The notes: generated by a model not told the origin, from the letters alone. A DNA stretch of 64,000 nt from Sporosarcina sp. FSL K6-1522 (GCF_038622445.1 NZ_CP152019.1:4128501-4192500), one strand, 5' to 3'; shown: positions 52,761 to 62,645, counted from the first letter of the stretch. Program-made: numbers and translations.

Positions 52761-53051
52761 GTGAAGCACAAACCTATTTTTTCAGTCATCGAAAAAGAGA
52801 CGTTTCATGATGCAACAGACTCGGCGGAACAAACAATAGATGATTTACAAGCATATAGACTGCGCCATCCCGAACAACGATATAGCAGAAGTCACCTTGA
52901 CCCTGCTGCGGGAGACTATGAACCCATCATTCATGGAAAAGACTTTCATCCCGAACCAATTATCCCTAATCATGACCTAGAAAAAAAGTCGATTATCCTA
53001 TTTAACCATTTCCATACCACGCTGAATGATATACACCCGAATACCCCTTAA
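52761..53051 (+). CDS. Small hypothetical protein downstream of slaP
   Basis: A 96-residue polar protein, MKHKPIFSVIEKETFHDATDSAEQ onward, rich in His, Pro and Asp, with no membrane segment and no family that I recognise. GTG at 52761 follows GTGGAGG with a good spacer. A bidirectional terminator closes it. Located after the secA2-slaP terminator, so probably separately transcribed. Confidence 0.65.
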   Translation: MKHKPIFSVIEKETFHDATDSAEQTIDDLQAYRLRHPEQRYSRSHLDPAAGDYEPIIHGKDFHPEPIIPNHDLEKKSIILFNHFHTTLNDIHPNTP

Positions 53052-53055
53052 CAAC

Positions 53056-53095
53056 AAAAAAGACAGCACCCTATTTCCCCGGGTTGCTGTCTTTT
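53056..53095. terminator. Bidirectional terminator between hypothetical gene and nagB
   Basis: AAAAGACAGCA and TGCTGTCTTTT arms flanked by A and T runs, between convergent genes. Confidence 0.8.
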
Positions 53096-53100
53096 CGTTA

Positions 53101-53802
53101 TTAGAGTTCAAGATCCGTAATGACCGTTACGTCTTGATGATGTAATAATTGCGTGATGGAACATTCTAGTGTGATATTTCCTTCAAGTAATGTCTTAAGT
53201 GCAGCACGTTTCTTTTCACCAAAGGCGAGTATTAGAATCTTTTCTGCACGCATAATTGAAGCAATCCCCATCGTTAGAGCTGTTTTTGGAATTTCCTCGT
53301 TGTTATCAAAGTATTGACCGTTTACACCAAGTGTCGACTCTGTCAATTCTACAGGATGTGTAACCGAGTCCGCAGGCGTTCCAGGTTCGTTGAACGCAAT
53401 ATGGCCGTTTTCACCAACGCCAAGTAATTGAATATCCAATGGATTTGCTTGCAAAAGTGCTTCATAAGCCGCACATTCTTCATCTAAATTAGTCGCCATT
53501 CCATTTGGAATATGCGTTTCTTTGAATTTTTTCTTACTGAAAAGATGCTCTTTCATAAAGTAATCATAGCTATTCGGATTCGAAGCCTCAAGGCCAACAT
53601 ACTCATCTAAGTTAAACGCAGTCACTTGCGTGAAATCTAAGTCTGATTCCGTCCACTTTTTATAGACTGGAATCATCGTACTACCTGTCGCTAGGCCGAG
53701 TACGTCAAGACGTCCATTGTCAAGTTCCTCTTTCATGATCCGGAAAACATGTTCCGCACCTTGTTCAGGGCTTTCAACTTTAATAAGTTTCAAATTTTCC
53801 AT
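53101..53802 (-). CDS. nagB: Glucosamine-6-phosphate deaminase NagB
   Basis: About 233 residues. It converts glucosamine-6-phosphate to fructose-6-phosphate and ammonia. Seen: LGLATGSTMIPVYKKW, the catalytic FNLDEYVGL, and LLGVGENGHIAFNEPGTP. The longer frame from 53859 adds residues without a ribosome-binding site; the ATG at 53802 follows AGGAAG. Single gene, no nagA or GntR regulator alongside. Confidence 0.92.
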   Translation of the reverse strand: MENLKLIKVESPEQGAEHVFRIMKEELDNGRLDVLGLATGSTMIPVYKKWTESDLDFTQVTAFNLDEYVGLEASNPNSYDYFMKEHLFSKKKFKETHIPNGMATNLDEECAAYEALLQANPLDIQLLGVGENGHIAFNEPGTPADSVTHPVELTESTLGVNGQYFDNNEEIPKTALTMGIASIMRAEKILILAFGEKKRAALKTLLEGNITLECSITQLLHHQDVTVITDLEL

Positions 53803-54011
53803 ATCAATCAACCAACTTCCTAAAAAAATTTTGTTCCTTTGTAAGTATAATTCCCACAAATCATACGGTCAATTCCTACACGAGCCCGACTGTTGCAAAA
53901 TCAACTCATTTTTCTTCCTCTTCCCCCATTATTTCCATCTCCAACAGCATTTTGTCAAACTTATGAAGAATAGATGAACAAATTGTGATGTACTCGTTTA
54001 TAATCAAATAT

Positions 54012-54048
54012 CGCCCCAACGTCTAGCTCCATACCAGACGTTAGGGCG
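54012..54048 (+). terminator. Plus-oriented terminator-like hairpin without a plus-strand gene
   Basis: CGCCCCAACGTCT / AGACGTTAGGGCG, 13 positions with one mismatch, followed by TTTTT on the plus strand. Both flanking genes run leftward. It may still help end the malic-enzyme transcript. Confidence 0.5.
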
Positions 54049-54087
54049 TTTTTCATTTTATGATACGACTATTCATGTTGCGACTAT

Positions 54088-55404
54088 TTAGTTTTGACCA
54101 TTCGCTACACGCTCTACTGCTGCCGCTACGTTTTGATGGACGTTCGGGTCAAGTGGATGTGGAACAAGGTCTCCCGGCTTTGTGCTGTCAACGATTGCGA
54201 GTGCTGCTGCAATCAACATTGGGTAGGTAATTTCCTTAGCATGTGCATTGAGCGCACCACGGAAAATGCCCGGGAAGCCAAGAATATTGTTGACAAGGCG
54301 TCCGTCTGCCGCAAAAGCCGCACCTGCTTTTAGCGCTACTTCTGGCGCAATTTCAGCATTTGGATTAGACAATGCTAAAATAATTTGGCCTTTGCGTACT
54401 ATTTCTGGATTAATGAGGCCTGCAACACCCGTTGTTGCCACGATAATATCACAAGACGCCATCAATTCTTCTACCGAATCAACAACCGTTCCGCCATAGT
54501 TCACAAGTCTTTCGCATGCTTCAACGTTTCGATCAACCCCGCGCATCTCCTTGACACCGTAAGCCATCAACATACGGCTAATCGCCAGGCCTGCAGCGCC
54601 CAGACCGATTTGTCCGACGACGGCGTTAGCTAGCTCTACACCTGATTGTTTACACGCTGAGATAACAGAAGCCAATGTAACAACGGCTGTTCCATGCTGA
54701 TCATCATGCATCACTGGAATCGACAGCTCTGCCTTCAAACGCTCCTCGATTTCAAAGCAATGTGGTGAACCAATATCTTCGAGTAAAATCCCGCCAAAGC
54801 CTTTGTGAATATGCTTCACCGTTTCAACAACCTGATCAGGATCGCTCGTATCGAGTAGAATTGGAATACCACTAATCCCCGCAAATTGGTCGAATAATAC
54901 CGCTTTCCCTTCCATTACAGGCATTCCTGCGACAGGGCCAATATTACCAAGTCCAAGAATCGCCGTACCATCTGTCACGATGGCAACCGTGTTGGAAATA
55001 CCCGTGAAGTATTTTGCCTGCTCTGGATCATTCTCAATCACTTTACAAACATTCGCTACGCCCGGTGTATACACACGACGTAAGTCGCCAAGTGAACGAA
55101 TTTCAAAACGGCCTTTCATATGAATTTTACCGCCTTCATGTGCTTGCAATACGTCATCTGTCACAGCTTGCACACTGATACCTTCGCCAATCGCATTAAT
55201 CGCTCCAACAATTTGTAGCAAATGTCCTTCGTTCGAACATTGAACAGCAAGATCGCGGATTGTAGACAACGTTCCGACTTTTATCGTTTGAATATCACCA
55301 ATATCTCCTCCTAACTGCCCGATGGCCGTTGCCACTTTCGCAAAGTTCCCGGGTAATGAAGGTGTCTCGATAATAAGATTGCGCATAAATTGAACTTGTT
55401 CCAT
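54088..55404 (-). CDS. NAD(P)-dependent malic enzyme with N-terminal ACT domain
   Basis: A 438-residue oxidative-decarboxylating malic enzyme. Residues about 8-80 look like an ACT regulatory domain ([29 protein letters not shown]). The catalytic part shows [39 protein letters not shown], metal site [14 protein letters not shown], and a dinucleotide fold [12 protein letters not shown]. It makes pyruvate from malate. AGGAGG precedes the ATG. Confidence 0.93.
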   Translation of the reverse strand: MEQVQFMRNLIIETPSLPGNFAKVATAIGQLGGDIGDIQTIKVGTLSTIRDLAVQCSNEGHLLQIVGAINAIGEGISVQAVTDDVLQAHEGGKIHMKGRFEIRSLGDLRRVYTPGVANVCKVIENDPEQAKYFTGISNTVAIVTDGTAILGLGNIGPVAGMPVMEGKAVLFDQFAGISGIPILLDTSDPDQVVETVKHIHKGFGGILLEDIGSPHCFEIEERLKAELSIPVMHDDQHGTAVVTLASVISACKQSGVELANAVVGQIGLGAAGLAISRMLMAYGVKEMRGVDRNVEACERLVNYGGTVVDSVEELMASCDIIVATTGVAGLINPEIVRKGQIILALSNPNAEIAPEVALKAGAAFAADGRLVNNILGFPGIFRGALNAHAKEITYPMLIAAALAIVDSTKPGDLVPHPLDPNVHQNVAAAVERVANGQN

Positions 55405-55520
55405 TGGAAAACCTCCTGAGTATGAATCCTTCTTTCATTCTACACTTCAGAGGTTGTACGTACAACTTATTTCGACAGGTGGAAATAAAAGTAGCTGTGG
55501 ATACGCGCAATGCGGTGGGT

Positions 55521-55667
55521 AAACCACGTAATATGGCGCGCGAACCGCGCAATGCCAAGCGCAAACCACGCAATACAGCACGCGAACCGCGCAATACCAC
55601 GTGCAAACCACGCAATACAGCACGCAAACCACGCAATACAGCACGCGAACCGCGCAATACAGTGAGC
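55521..55667. repeat. 21-bp tandem repeat array C (7 copies)
   Basis: Seven 21-base units, consensus (A/G)AACC(A/G)CGCAATACAGCACG + C. More varied than array B. It starts about 120 bases upstream of the malic-enzyme start and ends 10 bases before the chemoreceptor terminator. It shares its core with arrays A and B. Confidence 0.9.
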
Positions 55668-55677
55668 AAACAAAACA

Positions 55678-55713
55678 GCCGCAATCTGTCACATCATGTG
55701 ACAAATTGCGGCT
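55678..55713 (-). terminator. Intrinsic terminator after chemoreceptor gene
   Basis: GCCGCAATCTGTCAC / GTGACAAATTGCGGC with one mismatch; T-rich on the minus strand. Confidence 0.8.
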
Positions 55714-55719
55714 GCTTAC

Positions 55720-57411
55720 TTATGAGTGTTGTTCAATCGCAAAGCGCTTCACAGAGCCTTCCAGTTCATCAGAAAGCGTAGATAGCTCGCCTGCTCCTTC
55801 TCTCATCGATTCAACTTGCGAAGAAGCCTCTTCTGCGGATGCTGTCGTTTCCTCGACACCTGCGGCTGATTCTTCGGCAATGGATGCGACTTCTGTTACC
55901 CCTTCTGTTAACTGTCCACCAATTTCCTCGAGGTGTTCCAAATCTGCTGACATGGTATTCGTCAGTTCATTCATCTCCGTCACTAATGTTGTAATTTTCT
56001 CAAATACAACACCTGTATCAAGCACTTTCTGCTTCCCATCAGCAACGCTCTGATAACCGCTTTCTAACGCTTTTACCGCTGTTGACGAGCCTGCTTGCAC
56101 AGTGTCGACAATCGTAGTAATTTCGCTAACAGAATTCGCAACTTGTTCCGCCAATTTCTTCACTTCATCGGCTACAACGGCGAAGCCTTTACCATGTTCC
56201 CCTGCGCGTGCCGCCTCGATTGCAGCATTGAGCGAAAGTAGGTTGGTCTGTTCAGCAATTTCACTAATGACTGTCACCAGCTCCGATATTTCCTTCGTCT
56301 GATGATCCAATTGTTTAATCGTTTCCACAGAATCATAGACAACTGCGTAAATATTATTCATTTGGCTTACAGAACTCTCCATCATTTCATTACCACTAAC
56401 CGTCTGTTGCAAGATTGCTCTAGAAGACGTAACGAGATTATTGCCCGCCTCATTCGCATGTTGAATGTCTTCAAAAACACTGCCGACCATTTCCGCCATA
56501 TTGGAAGCCGTGTTCGCCTGTGCTTCTGCGCCCGCTGCTAGCTGTTCCATCGTCGCTGCGATCTGGCTTGCCGAATCACTGACAACACCAGCCATTTCCG
56601 ACAAATCTGTACTATGATTGTTCACCTGACGGGAAATCGCAATCGTCCCCAACAAAGTCTGTTGCATTTGATCTTTCATTCTATTGATCGCGTGAATTTG
56701 TTGTCCAACCTCGTCTTTGAGCTTTGTTTCCAAAGGAGGATCATTTAAAATTCCTTCCGCCATGCGCTCCATGCGTTGTGAAACGGTTATAACTGGTCTC
56801 GAAATGCTACGTGCCATATAAAAACTGATAGCGACAGCGAGAATAATAACAATCGCTGCAATAATCAAGTTCCATAGTTGCGTGCTTTTCCCCGCCTCTA
56901 CACCAGCAACTCCATCAGCTACAATGATGTCTTGTCGCGTCACAGTTAGCTCGTTGAAACCTGCCATAATTTCAAGCCCAAGTGGCTCAGCAATTTCACG
57001 ATCGAGACGTTCAGCTTCCTCTTGATTCCCTGCCTTCACGACCGGGAATACTTGGTCTGTCAAAACGCGACGCCATTCGACACTACTTTCAATTAAGCGC
57101 TTGACGTCCTCCGAGTTGGACGTTCGCTCAAGATCCTCTTGAAGCCCTATACTCGCTTCTGTTAAACGGTTGAATTCATCGACATATTTTGTATCTCCAT
57201 AAAGCAAATATCCTCGGGCCATTGCCACTCGTTCTGCTACATTAAAAGCAAGTCTTGAATCGGTAATGAGCATCGGCAACTGTTCATCGGTAATATCTTC
57301 TGATGTTGCAACCATGCTTTTAATACCTGCTGCACCATATAATGCTAAAATAACCGTAAGTAAAATGACTACCCCAAAGCCACTCCAAATCTTTGCACGA
57401 ATCGTTTTCAT
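55720..57411 (-). CDS. Methyl-accepting chemotaxis protein
   Basis: A 563-residue receptor. Membrane helix at about 8-30, an extracytoplasmic helical sensor (about 31-185), second membrane helix (about 182-203), a HAMP domain (about 204-258, [17 protein letters not shown]), then the signalling coiled coil whose hairpin tip [39 protein letters not shown] is fully conserved. Ligand unknown. A sigma-D-like promoter lies upstream. Confidence 0.94.
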   Translation of the reverse strand: MKTIRAKIWSGFGVVILLTVILALYGAAGIKSMVATSEDITDEQLPMLITDSRLAFNVAERVAMARGYLLYGDTKYVDEFNRLTEASIGLQEDLERTSNSEDVKRLIESSVEWRRVLTDQVFPVVKAGNQEEAERLDREIAEPLGLEIMAGFNELTVTRQDIIVADGVAGVEAGKSTQLWNLIIAAIVIILAVAISFYMARSISRPVITVSQRMERMAEGILNDPPLETKLKDEVGQQIHAINRMKDQMQQTLLGTIAISRQVNNHSTDLSEMAGVVSDSASQIAATMEQLAAGAEAQANTASNMAEMVGSVFEDIQHANEAGNNLVTSSRAILQQTVSGNEMMESSVSQMNNIYAVVYDSVETIKQLDHQTKEISELVTVISEIAEQTNLLSLNAAIEAARAGEHGKGFAVVADEVKKLAEQVANSVSEITTIVDTVQAGSSTAVKALESGYQSVADGKQKVLDTGVVFEKITTLVTEMNELTNTMSADLEHLEEIGGQLTEGVTEVASIAEESAAGVEETTASAEEASSQVESMREGAGELSTLSDELEGSVKRFAIEQHS

Positions 57412-57441
57412 CTCAACGCCTCCCTTTTATGTATACCTATA

Positions 57442-57468
57442 ATATCGGTCTCTCGAATTAAAAATTAA
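57442..57468 (-). promoter_or_regulatory. Probable sigma-D promoter of chemoreceptor
   Basis: TTAA (57468-57465), 15 bases, then ACCGATAT (57449-57442), close to TAAA-N15-GCCGATAT. Confidence 0.65.
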
Positions 57469-57626
57469 GCCATTATTTTTCTAAATTGATACTTTACTAT
57501 GCATTTTGGTCAAATTTTGTCTGAAAAACAGCTCAATAGAACTATATTTATGCCTATAATGACATACTATTTATTCTTTCTCACAAATGCTGTCGAATTT
57601 ATTGGACGATTCCCCTTCTTGTCATC

Positions 57627-57662
57627 TATAATGTAAAATGGAGATTTTCGTTTTACATTATA
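57627..57662. promoter_or_regulatory. 12-bp inverted repeat in brnQ leader
   Basis: TATAATGTAAAA and TTTTACATTATA are exact reverse complements around a 12-base loop, ending two bases before the AAGGAG ribosome-binding site. A regulator or RNA hairpin controlling the transporter is likely. Confidence 0.5.
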
Positions 57663-57681
57663 TCAAGGAGTTGCAATTTAC

Positions 57682-58992
57682 TTGTCTTTACAAAAGAATT
57701 TCGTAATCGGGCTTATGCTTTTCGCTTTGTTCCTCGGTGCGGGTAATATTATTTTCCCACCACTTCTCGGACAAATGGCGGGCGACGAACTTTTCGTTGC
57801 CATGATTGGATTTCTCATCACTGGGGTTGGCCTCCCGCTCATTGCAGTCCTTGCGATTGCCAACTCAGGTGGAAGTCTACAAACAATTGCTAGCCGGGTT
57901 CATCCTCTTTTTGGGGCTGTATTTACGATGGTCATCTATATGGCAATCGGACCTTTTTTCGGGATTCCACGGACGGCCACAGTATCCTATGAAATTGGGA
58001 TTGTTCCTTTTCTACCCGAATCGATTTCAACTGCTAACTGGCCACTCGCCCTATTCACAATCGTCTTTTTCGCCATTACGGTAGCGCTCGCGCTAAATCC
58101 TGCGAAACTTGTCGATCGTATCGGGAAAGTGCTAACTCCCATCCTATTTATTGTGATTGGAGCACTTGCAGTGAAAAGCATCGTTACACCTATCGGGGAA
58201 ATCGGATTACCACAAGGCGATTATGTCACACAGCCATTTTTCCGTAGTTTTGTAGAAGGCTATTTGACAATGGATGTCATTGCGGCACTCGTTTTCGGAA
58301 TTGTCGTGATTAACGCGTTAAAAGCAGAAGGCGTAACCGAAAGACCTGCGGTTATGAAAGCGATGATTTTCGCTGGAATCGTTGCAGCAATTGGAATGGC
58401 ACTCGTCTATGTCTCACTTGCTTATATTGGCGCAACAAGTATCGACGCAATTGGCATTCAACAAAATGGCGGAACGGTTCTTGCACTCGCTTCAACTGTT
58501 TTATATGGTTCTCTTGGGACAACGATTCTCGCCCTTACCATCATTTTCGCTTGCTTAACCACATCGATTGGACTTGTATCTGCGTGTGCACAATTTTTCG
58601 TACAACTGCTACCGCAGTATTCCTATAAGACTTTTATTTTCATCTTTGCGGGCTTCAGTGCGCTCGTTGCAAATGTTGGATTGACACAGCTTATTTCATT
58701 TTCAGTACCTGTGCTATTGATGATTTATCCACTTGCGATTGTCTTAATGCTCATGTCATTCGTAGACAAACTATTCGGAAGAGCGCCAATTGTCTATATT
58801 TTAGCACTCCTTGCAACTGTGTTCGTCAGTATTTTTGACGGGCTGAAAGGAGCTGGCATTGACGTCAAGCCGGTCACTTCCGTACTCAAACATCTACCAC
58901 TCTACGAACAGCAGATTGGTTGGCTCGTTCCCGCAATTGTCGGGGCACTTATCGGGGTTATCCTTATCCCGTTTACTAAAAGACGAGCATAG
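57682..58992 (+). CDS. brnQ: Branched-chain amino acid transporter BrnQ
   Basis: A 436-residue sodium-coupled LIVCS-family carrier for Leu, Ile and Val with twelve hydrophobic segments. Family marks: LMLFALFLGAGNIIFPPLLGQMAG at the start, NPAKLVDRIGKVLTPILF, and the late VLLMIYPLAIVLMLM. The start is TTG with AAGGAG 11 bases upstream; no better start exists. An inverted repeat precedes it. Confidence 0.93.
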   Translation: MSLQKNFVIGLMLFALFLGAGNIIFPPLLGQMAGDELFVAMIGFLITGVGLPLIAVLAIANSGGSLQTIASRVHPLFGAVFTMVIYMAIGPFFGIPRTATVSYEIGIVPFLPESISTANWPLALFTIVFFAITVALALNPAKLVDRIGKVLTPILFIVIGALAVKSIVTPIGEIGLPQGDYVTQPFFRSFVEGYLTMDVIAALVFGIVVINALKAEGVTERPAVMKAMIFAGIVAAIGMALVYVSLAYIGATSIDAIGIQQNGGTVLALASTVLYGSLGTTILALTIIFACLTTSIGLVSACAQFFVQLLPQYSYKTFIFIFAGFSALVANVGLTQLISFSVPVLLMIYPLAIVLMLMSFVDKLFGRAPIVYILALLATVFVSIFDGLKGAGIDVKPVTSVLKHLPLYEQQIGWLVPAIVGALIGVILIPFTKRRA

Positions 58993-59084
58993 TTTTCAGA
59001 ACTTTCGGCGATTATTGTCATTTAATGTTAAAGTATCTATTATTGAAACTTGATGGCTTATCGAAAAACGATTCATTTTAATCA

Positions 59085-59124
59085 ATCAAAACCGGCTTCC
59101 GTTTTTTTACTGGAGCCGGTTTTG
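59085..59124. terminator. Bidirectional hairpin terminator after brnQ
   Basis: TCAAAACCGGCT / AGCCGGTTTTGA, 12 bp. It lies about 90 bases downstream of brnQ. Confidence 0.75.
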
Positions 59125-59164
59125 ATACAAGAAGTGGTGAACTGCTTTACGTTAGCTTAAGTGC

Positions 59165-59198
59165 ACAACGCCGTTTGGACCTATCCAAACGGCGTTGT
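59165..59198 (-). terminator. Hairpin terminator after sigma/anti-sigma pseudogene
   Basis: ACAACGCCGTTTGG / CCAAACGGCGTTGT, a 14-bp perfect stem with a 6-base loop. Confidence 0.65.
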
Positions 59199-59205
59199 TG
59201 TATGT

Positions 59206-59809
59206 TTATGGAATTTCCACTGTGAAACTGTCAAACGTGATGCCTTTGTCTCGATAGCGCTTAATGTCAATTTCGACTTCATTGTCCTCTTCGTCCATTT
59301 CCGTTAGGCTTCTCGGTATGGTCATATAAGGCGTAATCGTCAATGTTTTCACTTTGTCTTTAATCGGATCATAAAGCCCGCTATCAGACCAATGCATTTG
59401 TCCATCTACCGTCTCCCCAAAGCTATCACCTGTTTGAAAAGCCAATTCATTTCCCGCATCATCAACTACTTTGAAGTCAATATATTGCGTTAACAAATCA
59501 TTCGTTTCCGACTCTGTATAGACCTTATCGAATGTAAGCAGTACACCTGCCGGGCTTATTTTCAAATCAGGTACGCTTAGCGTAAAGCCCCCACTCTCTT
59601 GCCGATGATTGACTGTGACAAGCTTCGTATTGGTTTTCGTACTGACAGGTATAGAGCGTTTCTCGAAACACTTCTAACGCCTCATCTTCGTTCTTCATAT
59701 AGACAAAGGCCATTTTATACAACTTCTCTTTTTCTTCATGGACAAGCGCCTGAAATGCATCTTTATCACCTTTTTTAGCACGCGCCACAAGCTTCACCTT
59801 CGTAGTCAC
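59206..59809 (-). pseudogene. Fused remnant of an ECF sigma factor and its DUF4179-type anti-sigma protein
   Basis: From a GTG at 59809 (behind AAAGGGGGG) the frame reads LVARAKKGDKDAFQALVHEEKEKLYKMAFVYMKNEDEALEVFRETLY, region 2 of an ECF-type sigma factor. It then loses sense. From about 59650 another frame reads TKTNTKLVTVNHRQESGG and on through LKISPAGVLLTFDKVYTES to YDPIKDKVKTLTITPYMTIP, the C-terminal domain of anti-sigma-like DUF4179/DUF5643 proteins. Sigma region 4 and the anti-sigma N-terminus with its membrane helix are missing, as expected from one internal deletion with a frame change. Unlikely to be functional. Confidence 0.75.
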
Positions 59810-60030
59810 CAAAGCCCCCCTTTCTCTTTCTCCCTTATTTGATAAAACAAAGGTACAAAACGATTCAAATATGTATGTGACTCCGTTTAATTCAAGTGTA
59901 GGCAAAATTCTTTATGTCTCCATAATGATAAAGTTGAACTGATGATTTTCATCAACTATCCAGTAAAGACGGCGCCGAGCATTGTTAGAAAGATTCTTTT
60001 GTTTAATTGTAGCTCTCCATAAATTTAACT

Positions 60031-60075
60031 ATACACAAAAACCGCTACGCATCGCGCGTAGCGGTTTTTGTGTAT
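60031..60075 (-). terminator. Long-stem terminator after SDR gene
   Basis: A 20-bp perfect stem with arms ATACACAAAAACCGCTACGC and its complement, and a 5-base loop. Confidence 0.8.
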
Positions 60076-60088
60076 AACTATTAATGAC

Positions 60089-60826
60089 TTATCGAGCAGA
60101 AAATCCGCCGTCAATAACAAGCTCTGCACCTGTAATGTATGATGCTTCGTCTGATGCTAGGAATAGTACTGCGTTACCAACATCTTCTGGTTGTCCAAGA
60201 CGATTAAGTGGCGTCATTCTGATCAAGCCCTCAAGTGCCGCTGCAGAGGACTGCAAGTTCGCAACCATTGGCGTTTCGATAACACCTGGGAATACTGCGT
60301 TTACGCGGATTCCATCTTTACCGAACTCTGCCGCTGCTGCACGTGAAATCGCACGAACTGAACCTTTAGATCCAGAATATGGATTGTAACCCATACCAAC
60401 TAGCGCTGTATAAGAAGCAATATTAACGATTGAACCTTGTCCAGCTTCCTTCATGTGAGGAACTACGGCACGCATACCCGCGTATGTACCATATCCGTTA
60501 ATGTCGTGAATACGTTGCCAATCTTGTATTGTAATTTCGTCCATTGTTTTTTCAGTAGAGATGCCTGCACAGTTGACAAGAATATCAAGCTTACCGAATT
60601 TATCAGCTGCCGTTTTTACAGCCTCTTTCCAGTTTTCATCGTCTGTTACATTCAATTTTACATAGTCAACATTTTCAACATCTTCCCATTTAGCTTGAAG
60701 CGCTTCTGTGTTAATGTCTGCAGCTATAACTTTCGCACCTTGAGCTACAAACAATTTCACCATCATTTCACCCATACCGGATGCGCCACCTGTAATAAAT
60801 GCTACTTTATCTTGTAATCTTGTCAT
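60089..60826 (-). CDS. SDR family oxidoreductase
   Basis: A 245-residue classical short-chain dehydrogenase. Cofactor loop ITGGASGMGEMMVK (about 10-23), NNAG-equivalent NCAG, catalytic Ser in NIASYTAL and the Tyr-x-x-x-Lys as YSGSK (about 153-157), and a C-terminal YITGAELVIDGGFSAR. The substrate is open (3-oxoacyl, sugar or steroid-type). The ATG at 60826 follows GGAGAG; the 60883 frame start is unsupported. Confidence 0.92.
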   Translation of the reverse strand: MTRLQDKVAFITGGASGMGEMMVKLFVAQGAKVIAADINTEALQAKWEDVENVDYVKLNVTDDENWKEAVKTAADKFGKLDILVNCAGISTEKTMDEITIQDWQRIHDINGYGTYAGMRAVVPHMKEAGQGSIVNIASYTALVGMGYNPYSGSKGSVRAISRAAAAEFGKDGIRVNAVFPGVIETPMVANLQSSAAALEGLIRMTPLNRLGQPEDVGNAVLFLASDEASYITGAELVIDGGFSAR

Positions 60827-60955
60827 GAAAATCTCTCCAATCCAATATACTTTAACATCTAAATAATAGGCTGTATTGAACAAACTTGCAATTATTTTGA
60901 CTTCATCCTTACTTGTGAATAAGTCACTGTAGATTGACTAGACAATCTTGAACCC

Positions 60956-60984
60956 TTGTCACTCCAACATTTGTTAGCTATACT
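60956..60984 (+). promoter_or_regulatory. Sigma-A promoter of SulP gene
   Basis: TTGTCA (60956-60961), a 17-base spacer and TATACT (60979-60984). Confidence 0.7.
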
Positions 60985-61029
60985 AGATAGACGGGTTTTC
61001 GTAAATATAGCTTGAACGGAGGAAGTTAG

Positions 61030-62616
61030 ATGTTCAAGGATCATCGATATCTTCATTATAACGTAGCGGGTTTTCGCAAGGATTTAATTGCGGGGATTAC
61101 TGTTGGAATTGTAGCCATTCCGCTTGGGATGGCTTTTGCAATTGCCTCAGGTGTAAAACCCGAATACGGCTTGTATACAACCATCATTGCTGGGCTACTC
61201 GTTGCATTATTAGGTGGTTCGCGCTATCAAATTGCGGGACCGACCGGCGCTTTCATCCCGATATTGCTGGCTATTGTTCTGCAATATGGCTATGAAGATT
61301 TACTGATCGCCGGCTTTTTAGCAGGAATCTTCCTGCTCATTATGAGTTTTCTCGGCGTCAGCAATCTCATTCATTTCGTTCCTCGATCCGTAACGATTGG
61401 CTTTACGACAGGAATTGCTGTCATCATTTTCACAGGGCAGCTTGGCAATTTCTTTGGGCTTACAGGTCTGGATAAAAAAGAATTTTTCCATGAAAATATG
61501 ATCGACCTCGCCAAGCAGTTCCATACGGTCAACTTGTTCAGTATTCTAACTGCCGTTATTGGGCTGCTGGTCATTTTTATCCTACCCAAAATCGCTCCGC
61601 GTATTCCATTACTACTCGTTGCGCTGCTCATTCCGACGCTTATTTCCATCTTTCTGTTCCCAGGTAAGGTTGAAACGATTGGAACTGCTTTCGGCGGCAT
61701 TCCTAATACGTTACCGAGCTTCCAATTTCCACAAATCACCTTGTCGAAATTAGTAACGCTTTGGCAACCAGCACTTGTCATTGCAGCACTCGGTGCAATT
61801 GAATCCCTATTATCCGCGGTCGTAGCAGATGGCATGGCAAATAGCGAAAAGCATCATTCGAAACGAGAACTTTTTGGGCAAGGGATTGCCAATATCATCA
61901 CGCCGCTATTCGGTGGCATCCCAGCGACAGGCGCCATTGCCCGAACAGCAACGAATATCCGCTCAGGTGCGGTCAGCCCGATTTCTGGCGTTGTACAAAG
62001 TCTGTTCGTTTTGGCCTTTCTACTCTTGTTTGCACCGTATGCGTCGTATATTCCGCTGGCAGCTATGGCGCCCATTCTTATGTCCGTCGCCTGGAATATG
62101 AGTGCTCGGAAAACATTCGTTCATATTTTATCCATCAGATCTGGTGACTCGCTTGTATTATTGACAACGTTTTTACTAACGATTTTTATCGATTTAACGA
62201 TTGCCGTGCAAGTCGGTATTTTACTGGCAGCTCTTTCATTCCTGAAGAAAATGAGTGGTAAACTTGAATTGAAAGCCGCCAAACTGTCCGATGTTGAAAT
62301 CGCCAAATTTAGCCAAGGCGATCACTCCACATTAGCGAAATATATCGTGGAAGGACCCATTTTCTTCGGTACAGCGAAAGTGTTTGAAGACCGTTATCCA
62401 CCCCTTCTTGCATCTACAGCAAAACGCATTATCTTGGACATGGAACACCTATCTGTCATAGATGCGACCGGCGAGGCCTCACTCTTCGCCCTGTTAGACG
62501 ATGCAGAAAAAAAGGGCATTCAAATTATTATTAAACGATTGCCGAAAGAAAAACTCTCCCTTTTCAAAAAGAGTGGTTTGTATGACAAGATTGGAAAGGA
62601 AAACTTTTTTATGTAA
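61030..62616 (+). CDS. SulP family anion transporter with STAS domain
   Basis: A 528-residue transporter: ten or more membrane segments starting DLIAGITVGIVAIPLGMAFAIASGVKPEYGLYT, the SulP signature GGSRYQIAGPTGAFIPI, then GGIPATGAIARTATNIRSGAVSPISG, and a C-terminal STAS domain (about 430-528) with the IILDMEHLSVIDATGEASL phospho-site loop. It transports sulfate, bicarbonate or another anion; the choice cannot be made here. CGGAGG precedes the ATG. Confidence 0.92.
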   Translation: MFKDHRYLHYNVAGFRKDLIAGITVGIVAIPLGMAFAIASGVKPEYGLYTTIIAGLLVALLGGSRYQIAGPTGAFIPILLAIVLQYGYEDLLIAGFLAGIFLLIMSFLGVSNLIHFVPRSVTIGFTTGIAVIIFTGQLGNFFGLTGLDKKEFFHENMIDLAKQFHTVNLFSILTAVIGLLVIFILPKIAPRIPLLLVALLIPTLISIFLFPGKVETIGTAFGGIPNTLPSFQFPQITLSKLVTLWQPALVIAALGAIESLLSAVVADGMANSEKHHSKRELFGQGIANIITPLFGGIPATGAIARTATNIRSGAVSPISGVVQSLFVLAFLLLFAPYASYIPLAAMAPILMSVAWNMSARKTFVHILSIRSGDSLVLLTTFLLTIFIDLTIAVQVGILLAALSFLKKMSGKLELKAAKLSDVEIAKFSQGDHSTLAKYIVEGPIFFGTAKVFEDRYPPLLASTAKRIILDMEHLSVIDATGEASLFALLDDAEKKGIQIIIKRLPKEKLSLFKKSGLYDKIGKENFFM

Positions 62617-62645
62617 CGATTAACGCCCAGATAGGCCAATGAAAT

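Noticed and set aside
55295..55781. Repeat-encoded frames (VLRGLRA-type) around array C
   Set aside because: Same period effect as above; they overlap the malic-enzyme start and a terminator and lack ribosome-binding sites.
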